Below, one piece after another: positions 7,136 to 16,687 of a stretch of 64,000 nucleotides of DNA. The first letter of the stretch is position 1; the number at the start of each line of letters is the position of its first letter. The position numbers and the translations under genes are program-made. The stretch is taken from the NCBI GenBank assembly GCA_022867625.1, contig JALIFM010000003.1:1-64000 (forward strand). The letters are read 5' to 3'. The stretch comes from Lachnospiraceae bacterium NSJ-143. GTDB taxonomy: Bacteria > Bacillota > Clostridia > Lachnospirales > Anaerotignaceae. The notes below the pieces were generated by a model that made no database searches, was not told the origin of the DNA, and was given only the letters and a program-made list of their open reading frames with translations.

Positions 7136-8884
7136 TCAGCTCAGGGCATATGTCCTCTTATACTCGTTGTACAGCTTTATAAACTCCTCATCCCTGTCTT
7201 TAAGCCCTGTAAGGTACTCATGGGTATCAAAGCTTCCACGGCTGACCTCTATAATGGCTACGGCGATATTTGAACAGTGGTCGGCTATTCGCTCATAATT
7301 GTTTATCAGGTCAGAAAGCACAAACCCAAGCTCTATTGTACAGCTTCCGTTTTTAAGCCTTTCCACATGTCGGTTTTTAATCGTCCTTGTAAGGTCATTT
7401 ACAACCTGCTCAAGCGGCTCAACCTTCTTGGAAAGCTCAACGTCATTTCTGTCAAATGATTCAACCGACACAGCCACAATACTCCTTATGGCCTCCTCAA
7501 GCACTGTAAGCTCTATTCTGGCTTCGCTTGAAAATGCGATGCCCTTTGAATTCATCTCCTGCGCCGCCTTCTTAATATTTACGGCGTGGTCGCTTATCCT
7601 CTCAAAATCACCTATAGTGTGCAGTATCCTTGATATCCTTCTGCTGTCGGTGTCCGACATATCCTTATTGGAAAGCTTTACAAGATACGTTCCCAGCACA
7701 TCTTCGTACCTGTCAACCTCCTCCTCAAGCGTTTCTATATTCTTTACCTTGGAATCATCATAATTTTTAATAAGCGATATGGCGTTTTCAATTGCCTCTC
7801 TGGCTGTCTTGGACATTTTTACAGCCAGCAGCTCGCCCTGGTTTACCGCAACTGCCGGAACGGCAAAAAACCTTTCGTCCAGTATAATCGTATCATTGGC
7901 CTTCTCGCTTTTGTCCTTTACAGTCATCTTGGCAAGCTTAACCAGAAGACCGGAAAACGGCAGCATTACAGCTGTTGCAAATATATTAAAGAGCGTGTGA
8001 ACCTCGGCAATACCCATTTTTGTGACAGGCTCTGATATAAAGTCAAACCCTATAGCCGCTCTTGCAATATAAAATATTACCATAAAGACAATTACGCCTA
8101 TAACATTAAAATACAGATGGACCGCGGCAGCCCTTTTCGCGCTTTTATTTGCCCCTATGGAGGAGAGCACAGCAGTTATACATGTGCCTATATTCTGGCC
8201 CATAATTATAGGTATGGCGTTTCCATATGTTATGGCGCCCGTTACAGAAAGCGCCTGAAGCACTCCCACCGATGCCGACGAGGACTGTATTACAGCCGTG
8301 AGCGCAGCTCCGGCAAGTATTCCCAGCAGAGGGTTTGTAAACAGAGTAAACAGTCTTGTAAATTCCGGTACATCTGTAAGAGGCGCTACAGCAGCCGACA
8401 TCTGGTCCATTCCAAACATCAGCACAGCAAACCCGAGCAGTATTGACCCGATATTTTTTTTCTTATCGCTTTTTGCGGCCATAAACAGAATTATGCCTAT
8501 AAGCGCCAGAAACGGAGTAAATGACGACGGCTTGAGAAACTGCATTATAAAGCTGTCGCCGCTTATACCCGAAAGGCTCAGTATCCATGCAGTAACGGTA
8601 GTGCCTACATTCGCTCCCATTATAATCCCTACCGCCTGCCTGAGCTCCATTATGCCGGCATTTACAAACCCCACGACCATTACGGTGGTGGCAGATGAGG
8701 ACTGTATTACAGCGGTAACGCCAAGCCCTAAAAGGAAACCCTTAAGCGGGTTTGCGGTAAGCTTTTCCAAAAGCAGCTGAAGCTTGTTGCCCGCCTGCCT
8801 TTCCAGTCCTTTGCCCATAATATCCATACCAAAAAGGAACATCGCAAGCCCGCCAAAAAGAGAAAGCACACCAAATATATCCAT
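7136..8884 (-). CDS. Na+/phosphate cotransporter with PhoU-like C-domain
   Basis: 582 residues. The N-terminal ~320 residues hold two inverted Na/Pi-cotransporter (PF02690) repeats, each with the QSSSA signature (TAVIQSSSATTVMVVGFV at about 60; TAVIQSSSASVGVLQAL at about 200). The C-terminal ~200 residues are a PhoU-like helical domain (RILHTIGDFERISDHAVNI ... INNYERIADHCSNI). It imports Pi with Na+ across the membrane, and the PhoU part may gate it. The start is ATG 8884 after GGGGG. A textbook Pho box of three 11-bp-phased half-sites lies 100-130 bp upstream, so it is expected to respond to Pi starvation with the pst operon. It has its own terminators on both sides, so it is a separate unit from phoR. 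Confidence 0.9.
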   Translation of the reverse strand: MDIFGVLSLFGGLAMFLFGMDIMGKGLERQAGNKLQLLLEKLTANPLKGFLLGLGVTAVIQSSSATTVMVVGFVNAGIMELRQAVGIIMGANVGTTVTAWILSLSGISGDSFIMQFLKPSSFTPFLALIGIILFMAAKSDKKKNIGSILLGFAVLMFGMDQMSAAVAPLTDVPEFTRLFTLFTNPLLGILAGAALTAVIQSSSASVGVLQALSVTGAITYGNAIPIIMGQNIGTCITAVLSSIGANKSAKRAAAVHLYFNVIGVIVFMVIFYIARAAIGFDFISEPVTKMGIAEVHTLFNIFATAVMLPFSGLLVKLAKMTVKDKSEKANDTIILDERFFAVPAVAVNQGELLAVKMSKTAREAIENAISLIKNYDDSKVKNIETLEEEVDRYEDVLGTYLVKLSNKDMSDTDSRRISRILHTIGDFERISDHAVNIKKAAQEMNSKGIAFSSEARIELTVLEEAIRSIVAVSVESFDRNDVELSKKVEPLEQVVNDLTRTIKNRHVERLKNGSCTIELGFVLSDLINNYERIADHCSNIAVAIIEVSRGSFDTHEYLTGLKDRDEEFIKLYNEYKRTYALS

Positions 8885-8985
8885 ATTTAACCCCCAGATT
8901 TACTTTAAGCTCTAATTTTATAAATACTTTACAAACTATTTATTTACATTTTACTTTAAATTATCCTGTGCCGAAAGCAGGCTTT

Positions 8986-9013
8986 TGTAAAATTAATGTT
9001 AAATCTATGTAAA
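8986..9013 (-). promoter_or_regulatory. Pho box upstream of the Na/Pi cotransporter
   Basis: Minus strand TTTACA (9008-9013), TTAACA (8997-9002), TTTACA (8986-8991), each start exactly 11 bp apart. This is the PhoP-type direct-repeat pattern TT(A/T)ACA-N5. GATAAT follows about 20 bp downstream as a possible -10. Confidence 0.75.
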
Positions 9014-9048
9014 ACCACCTGAATCGGCTATTGGTTTTGAGGGCACAT

Positions 9049-9092
9049 AAAAACGGCCTGAGCAAACCTTCCGGTTTATTATGGCCGTTTTT
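9049..9092 (-). terminator. Terminator after phoR
   Basis: AAAAACGGCC / GGCCGTTTTT outer stem with an inner AAACC/GGTTT hairpin and a T-tract on the minus strand, 13 bp beyond the phoR stop. Confidence 0.75.
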
Positions 9093-9104
9093 ACATTGTT
9101 TAAA

Positions 9105-10781
9105 TCATAATACTGATTTTTCTGAAGTCAAACCAAATTCCACTGATATAGTTGTTCCCTTTTCAGGCACGCTTTCCATAGTAATCTTTGCGTTGTGTAT
9201 GGCTGCCCCGTGCTTTACAATTGAAAGCCCAAGCCCTGTTCCGCCGATTTCTTTTGAATGGCTTTTGTCAACACGGTAAAACCTCTCAAAAACTCTGTCC
9301 TGCTCATCTTCAGGTATGCCCATACCGGTGTCGGAAACTGTCAGCACCGCGCTTCCGCCTTTTTCAGACAGCGTCACATCAACAGTCCCGCCCTCAATAT
9401 TATACTTTACGGCGTTGTCGCACAGGTTAAAAGCGATTTCCTCAAGTATTGATGGTATTCCCATAATCACACAGCTTACAGAGCTTACATTTACTGATAT
9501 ATTTCTTTCAGAGGCAGCCTGCCTTACAGCCTGTACAGCATGCGCCACTACAGGCTGAAGGTCAACCTCGCTTCTTTCTCCGCTGAAGCTGTTTTCGTCC
9601 ATTTTTGAAAGCCTCAGTATATCCCCCACAAGCGTTATGAGTCTCTGTGCCTCATTATATATGTTTTCTGCAAAATGCGGTATATCCGCCGGCTTTATAA
9701 GCCCGTTTTTCATTATCTCGGCAGTTCCGGATATAGTGGTAAGCGGAGTTTTAAGCTCGTGTGACACATTTGCCGTAAACTCCCGCCTGAACGCCTCACG
9801 CTGCTCCTTTTCTGACATGTCAAGTATTATAACAACCGCGCCCACTACCTTTTCCTCCTGGTATACAGGGTTTGCCAGCAGGTTATAGGTCTTTCCCTCA
9901 AGGCGCAGTATCTGCTCATTGTGCTTTCCGCCCAGCGCCAAATCAATAGCCCTGCAAAAGCTCTCGCTCCTGTTAAGCTCCAGTACATTCCTGTTTTCAA
10001 CATTGTTTTTTATTCCAAGAAGCCTGAGGGCGCTTTGGTTGTGAGAAAGTATCTTGGCCAGATTATCCACAACCAGAAACCCTTCGCTCATATTCTCGGT
10101 TATTGTGCTGAACGCCTCCCTCTGGCGCTTAAGCTCCTCCATATTTTTTGCAATCTGCCTGTTCTGGTGGGCTATGCGCTTTAAAAGCGGGGTAATCTCG
10201 TCATAGCTTACCGCATTTTCAGGGTGCTCCAAATCTATCTCGTTAAGCGGCTTTACTATCCTCTTCGACACCTGATACGTAAGCGCGGCTGATATTATAA
10301 AAGCCGCAAACACCACCACAAGTATGGGCCTTACCATTCCCAGAAGGAGCACCCAAACCGAATACTTTGTGGCTGATACCCTTAGTACAGAGCCGTCTGT
10401 GAGCCTTACTGCGTAATATATTGTTTTTTCTGACAGTGTGTTTGAATACCTTACACTTTTTCCTACAGAAGACTCCATAGCTTCCTTTATCTCAATACGG
10501 TCGGCGTGGTTTTCCATATGGCTTTTATCCGCTATATTGTCATAAAGCACACTGCCGTCAGGCGCGACCCATGTTATCCTGTTCTGCTTATTGTCGAAAC
10601 CGTCAAAATACGACATGCCGTTTCTTTCTATTCCACGAGCTATATATACGGCCTCTTGAGAAAGCTCGTTTGTGTATTCTTTGTCAAAATAGGCGTAAAG
10701 CACCCCCATTATAACGGCTATGCAGGATATAACCATAAAAATGGCGACGCTCACTGTCGCTTTAAATATACGGCTTTTCAA
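9105..10781 (-). CDS. phoR: Phosphate-regulon sensor histidine kinase
   Basis: 558 residues. TM1 at about 8-30, an extracytoplasmic sensor at about 31-145, TM2 at about 146-168, a HAMP-like linker, and a PAS domain at about 225-320 (AFSTITENMSEGFLVVDNLA). The HisKA box is NVSHELKTPLT with the phospho-His. ATPase N/G boxes are NLCDNAVKYN, DTGMGIPEDEQDRVFERFYR and GTGLGLSIVK. It phosphorylates the adjacent PhoB-type regulator when Pi is low; PstSCAB-PhoU probably signals to it. It starts at TTG 10781, overlapping the phoB stop (TGA) by 2 bases with GGGAGG upstream, so it is coupled to phoB. A terminator follows. Confidence 0.9.
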   Translation of the reverse strand: MKSRIFKATVSVAIFMVISCIAVIMGVLYAYFDKEYTNELSQEAVYIARGIERNGMSYFDGFDNKQNRITWVAPDGSVLYDNIADKSHMENHADRIEIKEAMESSVGKSVRYSNTLSEKTIYYAVRLTDGSVLRVSATKYSVWVLLLGMVRPILVVVFAAFIISAALTYQVSKRIVKPLNEIDLEHPENAVSYDEITPLLKRIAHQNRQIAKNMEELKRQREAFSTITENMSEGFLVVDNLAKILSHNQSALRLLGIKNNVENRNVLELNRSESFCRAIDLALGGKHNEQILRLEGKTYNLLANPVYQEEKVVGAVVIILDMSEKEQREAFRREFTANVSHELKTPLTTISGTAEIMKNGLIKPADIPHFAENIYNEAQRLITLVGDILRLSKMDENSFSGERSEVDLQPVVAHAVQAVRQAASERNISVNVSSVSCVIMGIPSILEEIAFNLCDNAVKYNIEGGTVDVTLSEKGGSAVLTVSDTGMGIPEDEQDRVFERFYRVDKSHSKEIGGTGLGLSIVKHGAAIHNAKITMESVPEKGTTISVEFGLTSEKSVL

Positions 10782-11461
10782 TCAGCACCGCCTCCCATAC
10801 GGTATCCAGCGCCCCTTACAGTTTCAATAAGGCTTCCGCAGCGGCCAAGCTTCTGCCTCAATGTACGTATATGCACATCAACTGTCCGGCTTTCCCCGTC
10901 ATACTCATAGCCCCAAATCTCATATAAGAGCTGGTCACGGCTGAAAACAAAGCCCTGCTTTTTAATCATCAGGCACAGCAGGTTGAATTCCTTAATTGTA
11001 AGTGTCACATTTTCCCCGTCAGCCCTCACTATATGCTTTGCCGGGTTCACATACAGTCCTCCGAGCTCATAGGCCTCCTCTGCGGCAGCGGGTTCTTTTT
11101 TTGTTCTCCTGAGCACAGCCTTGACCCTGCTTACAAGCTCCATCATGCCAAAGGGCTTTGATATATAATCATCCGCCCCTCCGTCAAGTCCCACAACCTT
11201 GTCATATTCAGTAACCTTGGCAGTCACCATAATCACCGGTATGCCTTCTGTTTCCGGCCTGCTTTTGAGCTTTTTAAGGACACTCAGCCCGTCCTCCTCC
11301 GGAAGCATTATATCCAGAAGCACAAGCTCAGGGATACTCTCATTAAGCTGCTTAAAAAACTCCGACGGCCGCGAAAACCCCACAGAGTCAAGACCCGAAT
11401 TGTTAAGTGTATAGTTTACAAGCTCTCTTATGCTTGCGTCGTCCTCCAGAATATAAATCAT
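10778..11461 (-). CDS. phoB: PhoB/PhoP-type response regulator
   Basis: 227 residues, OmpR family. The receiver domain at about 1-115 has the acidic pocket (EDD), phospho-acceptor Asp in VLLDIMLPEEDG, conserved Thr/Lys (VTAK; ISKPFG). The winged-helix output domain at about 130-225 has LTIKEFNLLCLMIKKQGFVF and TVDVHIRTLRQKLG. It should bind the 11-bp-phased TTTACA/TTAACA repeats before pstS and the cotransporter. ATG 11461 overlaps the phoU stop as ATGA. Its order within the operon (phoU-phoB-phoR) fits a Pi role. PhoB and PhoP names are both used in this clade. Confidence 0.9.
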   Translation of the reverse strand: MIYILEDDASIRELVNYTLNNSGLDSVGFSRPSEFFKQLNESIPELVLLDIMLPEEDGLSVLKKLKSRPETEGIPVIMVTAKVTEYDKVVGLDGGADDYISKPFGMMELVSRVKAVLRRTKKEPAAAEEAYELGGLYVNPAKHIVRADGENVTLTIKEFNLLCLMIKKQGFVFSRDQLLYEIWGYEYDGESRTVDVHIRTLRQKLGRCGSLIETVRGAGYRMGGGAD

Positions 11462-12114
11462 ATGTCTTCCTTCCTGTGTTCACCGGTCAGCGAATATTCC
11501 ACCCACTCGGCTATATTTACGGCGTGGTCGCCAATGCGCTCAATGTATTTGGCTATCATCAGTATATCTATATATTCCTCGCTTTTCAGTCCATTGGAGT
11601 CAATAGCGGCTATAAGCTCGTTTTTGATTTTGTCAAAGCCCGAGTCCACTTCGTCGTCCATAGCTATTACGCTTTCAGCAAGCGACATATCCTTCTGTAC
11701 AAATGAGTCTACGCTTTTTGTCACCATTTTCAGCGCAGTTTCACTCATTGCTTTTATATGTATACGGTTTTCAAGCTCAGTATCGTTTATATTTACAGCT
11801 ATGTCGGCTATATCCTGAGCCTGGTCGCCTATCCTTTCCATATCAGATATCATTTTAATCGCTGAGGATATAAGTCTCAAATCTCCGGCCACAGGCTGCT
11901 GGCGCAGTATAAGCTTCATACATAAATCCTCAATATCCCTTTCCTTGGCGTCTATCTCCTTTTCAAGCCTTTGTGCGGCTTTTGCAAGCTCCCTGTTGTG
12001 AGTAAAAAACACATCCAGCGCCACCGATACAGCCCTTTCGCAAAGCGCGCCCATTTTTATAAGCTCTGTGTTTAAAAAACTTAGCTCATCATCAAAATGT
12101 GCCCTGATACTCAT
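11458..12114 (-). CDS. phoU: Phosphate signalling protein PhoU
   Basis: 218 residues: two repeated three-helix PhoU domains, each with the metal-binding E/D motifs (ISDMERIGDQAQDIADI at about 85; IAKYIERIGDHAVNIAEW at about 190). PhoU links the PstSCAB transporter to PhoR and shuts both down when Pi is ample. I chose ATG 12114, one base after the pstB stop, with GGGAGG 10 bp upstream. The TTG three codons earlier sits almost on the SD. It is part of the tightly packed run pstB-phoU-phoB-phoR. Confidence 0.93.
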   Translation of the reverse strand: MSIRAHFDDELSFLNTELIKMGALCERAVSVALDVFFTHNRELAKAAQRLEKEIDAKERDIEDLCMKLILRQQPVAGDLRLISSAIKMISDMERIGDQAQDIADIAVNINDTELENRIHIKAMSETALKMVTKSVDSFVQKDMSLAESVIAMDDEVDSGFDKIKNELIAAIDSNGLKSEEYIDILMIAKYIERIGDHAVNIAEWVEYSLTGEHRKEDI

Positions 12115-12115
12115 A

Positions 12116-12889
12116 TTAACCAAACCTCCCTGTTATGTAATCCTCAGTGCGTCTGTCAACAGGTTTTGAAAATATCTGCTCAGTCTGCCCCATCTCGACC
12201 ATCTCGCCCAACAGGAAAAACGCCGTTTTGTCAGATATTCTTGCAGCCTGCTGCATATTATGAGTAACCATTATAATAGTATAATTCTTTTTAAGCTCAA
12301 CGGCAAGCTCCTCAATCTTTGATGTCGAAATAGGATCAAGGGCGCTTGTGGGCTCATCCATAAGCAGTACCTCCGGCTCAACCGCAAGGGCTCTGGCTAT
12401 GCAAAGTCTCTGCTGCTGGCCGCCGCTCATGCCAAGCGCACTTTTTTTAAGCCTGTCTTTGGTCTCGTCCCATATGGCGGCGTCTCTCAGTGACTTTTCC
12501 ACTATATCGTCAAGCCTGACCTTTGAGCGCACACCGTGTGTCCTCGGGCCATAGGCTATATTGTCATATATGCTCATGGCAAATGGGTTGGGCTTTTGAA
12601 AAACCATTCCCACTCTTTTTCGCAGCATGTTTACATCCATGCCGCCGTATATGTCCTCTCCGTCAAGGGTTACCTTTCCCACAATACTACAGCCCTCCAC
12701 TAAATCATTCATACGGTTCAGGGATTTTAAAAGTGTGCTTTTGCCGCAGCCGGACGGGCCAATAAAGGCAGTTATTTCCTTTTCCTTTATATTCATATTT
12801 ATACCCTTAAGCGCTTTAAAATCGCCGTAATACAAATCAAGGCCTTCTATATTAAACTTGCACTCTGTTTTTTCAGCTGTACTTACCAT
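12116..12889 (-). CDS. pstB: Phosphate ABC transporter ATP-binding protein
   Basis: 257 residues. Walker [21 protein letters not shown]-loop [10 protein letters not shown] (PstB-typical), ABC signature [17 protein letters not shown], Walker [16 protein letters not shown]-loop MVTHNM. The N-terminal [13 protein letters not shown] is specific to PstB. It powers Pi import through PstC-PstA. ATG 12889 with AGAGGTG upstream; 23 bp downstream of pstA. It is complete and of normal length. Confidence 0.97.
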   Translation of the reverse strand: MVSTAEKTECKFNIEGLDLYYGDFKALKGINMNIKEKEITAFIGPSGCGKSTLLKSLNRMNDLVEGCSIVGKVTLDGEDIYGGMDVNMLRKRVGMVFQKPNPFAMSIYDNIAYGPRTHGVRSKVRLDDIVEKSLRDAAIWDETKDRLKKSALGMSGGQQQRLCIARALAVEPEVLLMDEPTSALDPISTSKIEELAVELKKNYTIIMVTHNMQQAARISDKTAFFLLGEMVEMGQTEQIFSKPVDRRTEDYITGRFG

Positions 12890-12912
12890 ATTTTCACCTC
12901 TTTTATATTTTC

Positions 12913-13842
12913 TCAGTGTTTTTTAACTATCATTCCTGCAAGATACGAGGACACGGCGTTTATGGCTATAACCATAACCAGTATCACAACAGCTGTGGCA
13001 TAGGCCTGGTTAATATAAAGCCCCTCCGAAAGCAGAGAATACATATGTACCGCCAGTGTCCTTGTTGAGGAAAATATGTCTTTGGGCACCGCAGCTTTAG
13101 TTCCGGCAGTGAATATAAGCGCCGCAGTCTCCCCAACTATGCGCCCAGTGCTCAGCACAACACCGGAAAATATGCCCGGCACAGCCGAAGGCAGCACAAT
13201 ACTGAATACTGTCCTCAGCTTTCCGGCGCCAAGACCAAAGCTCCCCTCACGGAATGAATCCGGAACGGCCTTAAGGGCCTCCTCAGTTGTCCTCATCATT
13301 GTTGGCAGCACCATTATGGTAAGAGTGAGCACTCCGCCTATAAAGGTATATCCCCATTTAAGGGCGGAAGCGAACATCAGGTATCCAAAAAGGCCGTAAA
13401 CGATAGACGGTATGCCCGCCAGTGTCTCTGTTGTTATTCTCACTGCCGAAACAAGCCGGCTTCCCCTTTTTGCATATTCCACAAGGTAAACCGCAGAGAA
13501 AACCCCTATAGGCACAGCCAACATAAGAGTTGCAAATGTCATAAGGAATGTGTTTATAATTGACGGCAGCATTGAAACATTTTCCGTGCTGTATTCCCAA
13601 GCAAAAAGCTCCGGTTTAATGTTAGGCACACCCTTTGCAAATATGTATCCTATAAGCAGCAAAAACACCAGTATTGTCGCAGCTGCCGCAAGTGTTACAA
13701 GCCCCAGCAGAAAAAACGAAAAAGGCCTGTTTTTGTACGCGGCGGCCCTCTGCTTTAATGTGAGCCTGTTTACAGGCGTTATCACCAGAGCCTGTTTTTC
13801 GGGTTCAAAATTCCCATCGGGAAGCTTTCCTATTGCCTCCAT
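12913..13842 (-). CDS. pstA: Phosphate ABC transporter permease PstA
   Basis: 309 residues with six predicted membrane segments. The permease coupling loop [20 protein letters not shown] precedes a further membrane pair. [15 protein letters not shown] is a PstA/PstC hallmark. The first ~35 residues are a cytoplasmic extension, longer than in many PstA proteins. It pairs with PstC to form the Pi channel. ATG 13842 with GGAGCGG upstream. It is 3 bp after the pstC stop. Confidence 0.95.
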   Translation of the reverse strand: MEAIGKLPDGNFEPEKQALVITPVNRLTLKQRAAAYKNRPFSFFLLGLVTLAAAATILVFLLLIGYIFAKGVPNIKPELFAWEYSTENVSMLPSIINTFLMTFATLMLAVPIGVFSAVYLVEYAKRGSRLVSAVRITTETLAGIPSIVYGLFGYLMFASALKWGYTFIGGVLTLTIMVLPTMMRTTEEALKAVPDSFREGSFGLGAGKLRTVFSIVLPSAVPGIFSGVVLSTGRIVGETAALIFTAGTKAAVPKDIFSSTRTLAVHMYSLLSEGLYINQAYATAVVILVMVIAINAVSSYLAGMIVKKH

Positions 13843-13845
13843 ATA

Positions 13846-14691
13846 TTACCGCTCCTTTTTTATGGCTGAAAACGAAAGGTTTATAAAAAGTATAAATACA
13901 AATAGCACCACTCCTGTGGCTATAAGCGCCTGCCTGTGCAGCCCCGAAGCGTAGCCCATTTCCATAACTATATTGCTTGTCATTGTCCTCACACCGCTCA
14001 GTATGGATTCCGGTATCACAGCCTGGTTTCCGGCCACTATAATTACTGCCATGGTTTCCCCTATGGCCCTGCCCACACCAAGTATAATGCCTGCCAGTAT
14101 ACCGCTTTTGGCGGCTGGCACAACCGCTCTGAAAACGGCCTGCTCGTGGGTATCCCCAAGTGACAGCGCCCCCTCATAATAGCTTTCGGGAACGCTCCTT
14201 ATTGCATCCTCAGACACACTTATTATTGTGGGAAGTATCATGATTCCAAGTAGCAGTGACGCTGTAAGTATCCCCTTGCCGTTTGTGCCGAAAATCTCCT
14301 GTACAACCGGCACTATAACAACAAGTCCGAAAAATCCGTATACTATGGAAGGTATGCCGGCCAAAAGCCCTATGGCAGGCTTCATTAAAGAATAAAGCCT
14401 TTTGGGGCAGAACCTCGCCATAAACACTGCACAGAGCACGCCTGCCGGCACGCCGACAATAACGGCTCCGGCGGTTACATACACACTTCCCACAATCATC
14501 GGGAATATTCCGTAAACGCCGTTAGAAGGCCTCCAGTGCGTTCCCAGCAGAAATTTAAATATGCCTATCTCGCCTATGGCCGGCAGACCGTTTACAAATA
14601 TAAAAAAACATATAAGCACTGTAGAAAAAACAGATACACAGGCCGCCGCAATAAATACAAACTTCATAAAACTTTCCTTAAGCTCTTTCAA
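13846..14691 (-). CDS. pstC: Phosphate ABC transporter permease PstC
   Basis: 281 residues, six membrane segments. Conserved [15 protein letters not shown] and the ABC-coupling loop SEDAIRSVPESYYEGALSLGD. The chosen start is TTG 14691 (M-KELKESFMKF), preceded by GGGGA and overlapping nothing but the 5-bp gap to the HAD gene. It gives the N-terminus usual for PstC. ATG 14667, with AAGGA 8 bp upstream, is a real alternative eight residues shorter. Longer in-frame readings into the HAD gene are not PstC-like. Coupled to pstA. Confidence 0.93.
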   Translation of the reverse strand: MKELKESFMKFVFIAAACVSVFSTVLICFFIFVNGLPAIGEIGIFKFLLGTHWRPSNGVYGIFPMIVGSVYVTAGAVIVGVPAGVLCAVFMARFCPKRLYSLMKPAIGLLAGIPSIVYGFFGLVVIVPVVQEIFGTNGKGILTASLLLGIMILPTIISVSEDAIRSVPESYYEGALSLGDTHEQAVFRAVVPAAKSGILAGIILGVGRAIGETMAVIIVAGNQAVIPESILSGVRTMTSNIVMEMGYASGLHRQALIATGVVLFVFILFINLSFSAIKKER

Positions 14692-14696
14692 ATCAA

Positions 14697-15482
14697 TCAG
14701 TCCCCATTTCCATAGGCTATCTCTCCCACATTGTTTGCCACTACTCTTGGCGCATATGGAAAATCCCTGAGCATTTCCATGCTTGTAACGCCTGAAAGCA
14801 CAAGGCATGTGTCAAGACCCGTTTCAATGCCGGCTATAATGTCGCTGTCCATTCTGTCTCCCACTATAGCCGCCTCCTCAGAGTGCACGCCGAGCATTCT
14901 CAGGGCTGTGCGCATTATAAGCGGGTTGGGCTTACCTACAAAATACGCCTTCTTTCCGCTGGCCACCTCTATTGGCGATATAAGACTGCGGCAGGCCGGC
15001 ACAAGGCCGAACTCCATAGGTCCCGTAATGTCAGTGTTGGTGCCTATAAGCTTAGCGCCGTTATTTACCAGTGTAACGGCCTTTACTATCTTTTCGTAAT
15101 TGTAGCTGTCGGTTTCTCCCACCACTACATAGTCCGGATTTTTGTCATTTGTTGTTATACCGGCATCATAGAGTGCATTCATAAGCCCTCCGGCCCCTAT
15201 TACATAAGCACTGGCCCTCGGGTTCTGGCTCCTTATAAAGGCCGCAGTAGCCAGTGCGCTTGTATAAAACCTGCCGCTGTCCACCTCTATACCCATTCTT
15301 TCAAGCTTCTGCTTATACTCCGCAGGTGTAAGCTGGCTGGAATTTGTAAGAAATATAAAATTCTTGTTCTCACGGTAAAGCCACTCAACAAACTCCGTTA
15401 CCCCCGGAAGTATTTTGTTGCCGTGGTATATAACTCCGTCCATATCGCATATAAAACCTTTTTTGCTCCTAAGCTGTTCCAA
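14697..15482 (-). CDS. HAD-IIA family (NagD-like) sugar/organophosphate phosphatase
   Basis: 261 residues. HAD motif I is CDMDGVIYHGN, with nucleophile and acid Asp. Motif II is FLTNSS, and the C2a cap follows. Motif III/IV is VGKPNPLIM ... VGDRMDSDI. This is the NagD/AraL class, which dephosphorylates small phosphorylated metabolites. It sits between pstS and pstC, inside a Pi-starvation locus, so scavenging of phosphate from organophosphates is a reasonable guess but not shown. TTG start at 15482 with AGAGGTG 6 bp upstream. The terminator-like hairpin between it and pstS probably lowers its expression relative to pstS. Confidence 0.88.
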   Translation of the reverse strand: MEQLRSKKGFICDMDGVIYHGNKILPGVTEFVEWLYRENKNFIFLTNSSQLTPAEYKQKLERMGIEVDSGRFYTSALATAAFIRSQNPRASAYVIGAGGLMNALYDAGITTNDKNPDYVVVGETDSYNYEKIVKAVTLVNNGAKLIGTNTDITGPMEFGLVPACRSLISPIEVASGKKAYFVGKPNPLIMRTALRMLGVHSEEAAIVGDRMDSDIIAGIETGLDTCLVLSGVTSMEMLRDFPYAPRVVANNVGEIAYGNGD

Positions 15483-15532
15483 AAAAACACCTCTTTTTAT
15501 TTTCCCGGCGGTATGCGCCTTTTCATTCTGTT

Positions 15533-15572
15533 AAAAACCAAAGCCTTCAGACTATATTATCCTCAGGCTTTG
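15533..15572 (-). terminator. Intercistronic terminator/attenuator after pstS
   Basis: Minus strand CAAAGCCT / AGGCTTTG, 8-bp stem, followed by GGTTTTT. It lies between pstS and the rest of the operon and could let PstS be made in excess over the permease. Confidence 0.55.
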
Positions 15573-15687
15573 ATTGTTTTATGTAATACACGGCCCGGCC
15601 TGTTGTTTAAGTTAATAGGGGAATTATGTTTCAGGGAAAGGGGTAATTATACGTCTTAACAGCCTTTGTCCGCGTATTGTCATTTAT

Positions 15688-16629
15688 TCAGTTAAGACCT
15701 GACCAGTCATTCGTATTTCCTGTAAATATCTCCTTAACCTGCTCAGAAGCAAGGGCAGATACAGGGTTTTCATTGTTTACTATAACCGCTATGCCGTCCA
15801 TGGCTATTACCGTTGCCTCAACTCCTTTGCTTATCTCATCGTTCTTAAGCTCTCTTGATGCCATTCCAATGTCACATATGCCCTCAACAGCAGATGTTAC
15901 GCCTGTTGTGGAATCGGACTGCTGAACCTCAATCTCCACCTCCGGATTTATCGCCCTGTAGCTTTCAGAAAGCTTTTCCATTACAGGCGTTACAGAAGAT
16001 GAGCCGGCTACAGTAATCTTTCCGCTTGCTGTGCCCTTTGTGTAAGCTCCATTAGAGCCTTGGCTTACATAGCCGTTTTCCTCAACAACTGCTTGACCCT
16101 CGTCACTCATTATGTAGGTAATAAAATCCTTTGCCGCTTCGCTTATATCCCCCTTTGATACAATGTTGAACGGCCTTGCTACCTTATATGTTCCGTTTTT
16201 GATATTTTCAACAGAGGCCTGTACCCCGTCTATATCAAGTGCCTTGACAGAGTCGTTAAGCGAACCAAGCGAAATATAGCCTATTGCTGATTTATTGCCG
16301 GCCACAGTTGTCATCATAACCGCTGTGCTGTTTGTAATCTCCGCCGATTCCGCTGTCATATCAAGCTTGTTTCCATCAGCGTCCTTTTCTTCCACTCCAA
16401 ACAGCTCTATAAACGCCCCTCTTGTTCCTGAACCGTCCTCTCTGGATACTACAGATATACTTCCGCTCATACCTTCATCAGCTGTTTTCTCCGGCTGAGA
16501 TGAGGTCTGTGACTGGGCCGCTGCCTGTGAGGCAGAAGCCTGCTCATCCTGCTGAGTGCTGCTTGAACAGCCTGCAAATACCGCAGCTGCGCAAAATACC
16601 GCCATGCTTAAAGCTATCAATTTTTTCAT
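15688..16629 (-). CDS. pstS: Phosphate-binding lipoprotein PstS, circularly permuted
   Basis: 313 residues. Signal peptide with lipobox FAGC (Cys at about 21), a Ser/Gln-rich linker, then the two PstS lobes in reversed sequence order. First comes what is normally the second half: ISVVSREDGSGTRGAF, AIGYISLGSLN, IKNGTYKVARPFNIVSKG, MSDEGQAVV. After the linker SQGSNGAYTKGTA comes the normal first half: ITVAGSSSVTPVMEKLSESY, GICDIGMASREL, VIAMDGIAVIVNNENPVS, IFTGNTNDWSGLN. It binds Pi at the outer membrane face and hands it to PstCA. ATG 16629 with AAGGAG; upstream in-frame codons are intergenic. First gene of the pst operon. Confidence 0.93.
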   Translation of the reverse strand: MKKLIALSMAVFCAAAVFAGCSSSTQQDEQASASQAAAQSQTSSQPEKTADEGMSGSISVVSREDGSGTRGAFIELFGVEEKDADGNKLDMTAESAEITNSTAVMMTTVAGNKSAIGYISLGSLNDSVKALDIDGVQASVENIKNGTYKVARPFNIVSKGDISEAAKDFITYIMSDEGQAVVEENGYVSQGSNGAYTKGTASGKITVAGSSSVTPVMEKLSESYRAINPEVEIEVQQSDSTTGVTSAVEGICDIGMASRELKNDEISKGVEATVIAMDGIAVIVNNENPVSALASEQVKEIFTGNTNDWSGLN

Positions 16630-16687
16630 TTTTAAATCTCCTTTTTTAAAGTCCATATTATTTATAACTTTCTGTTTTACACTTACT

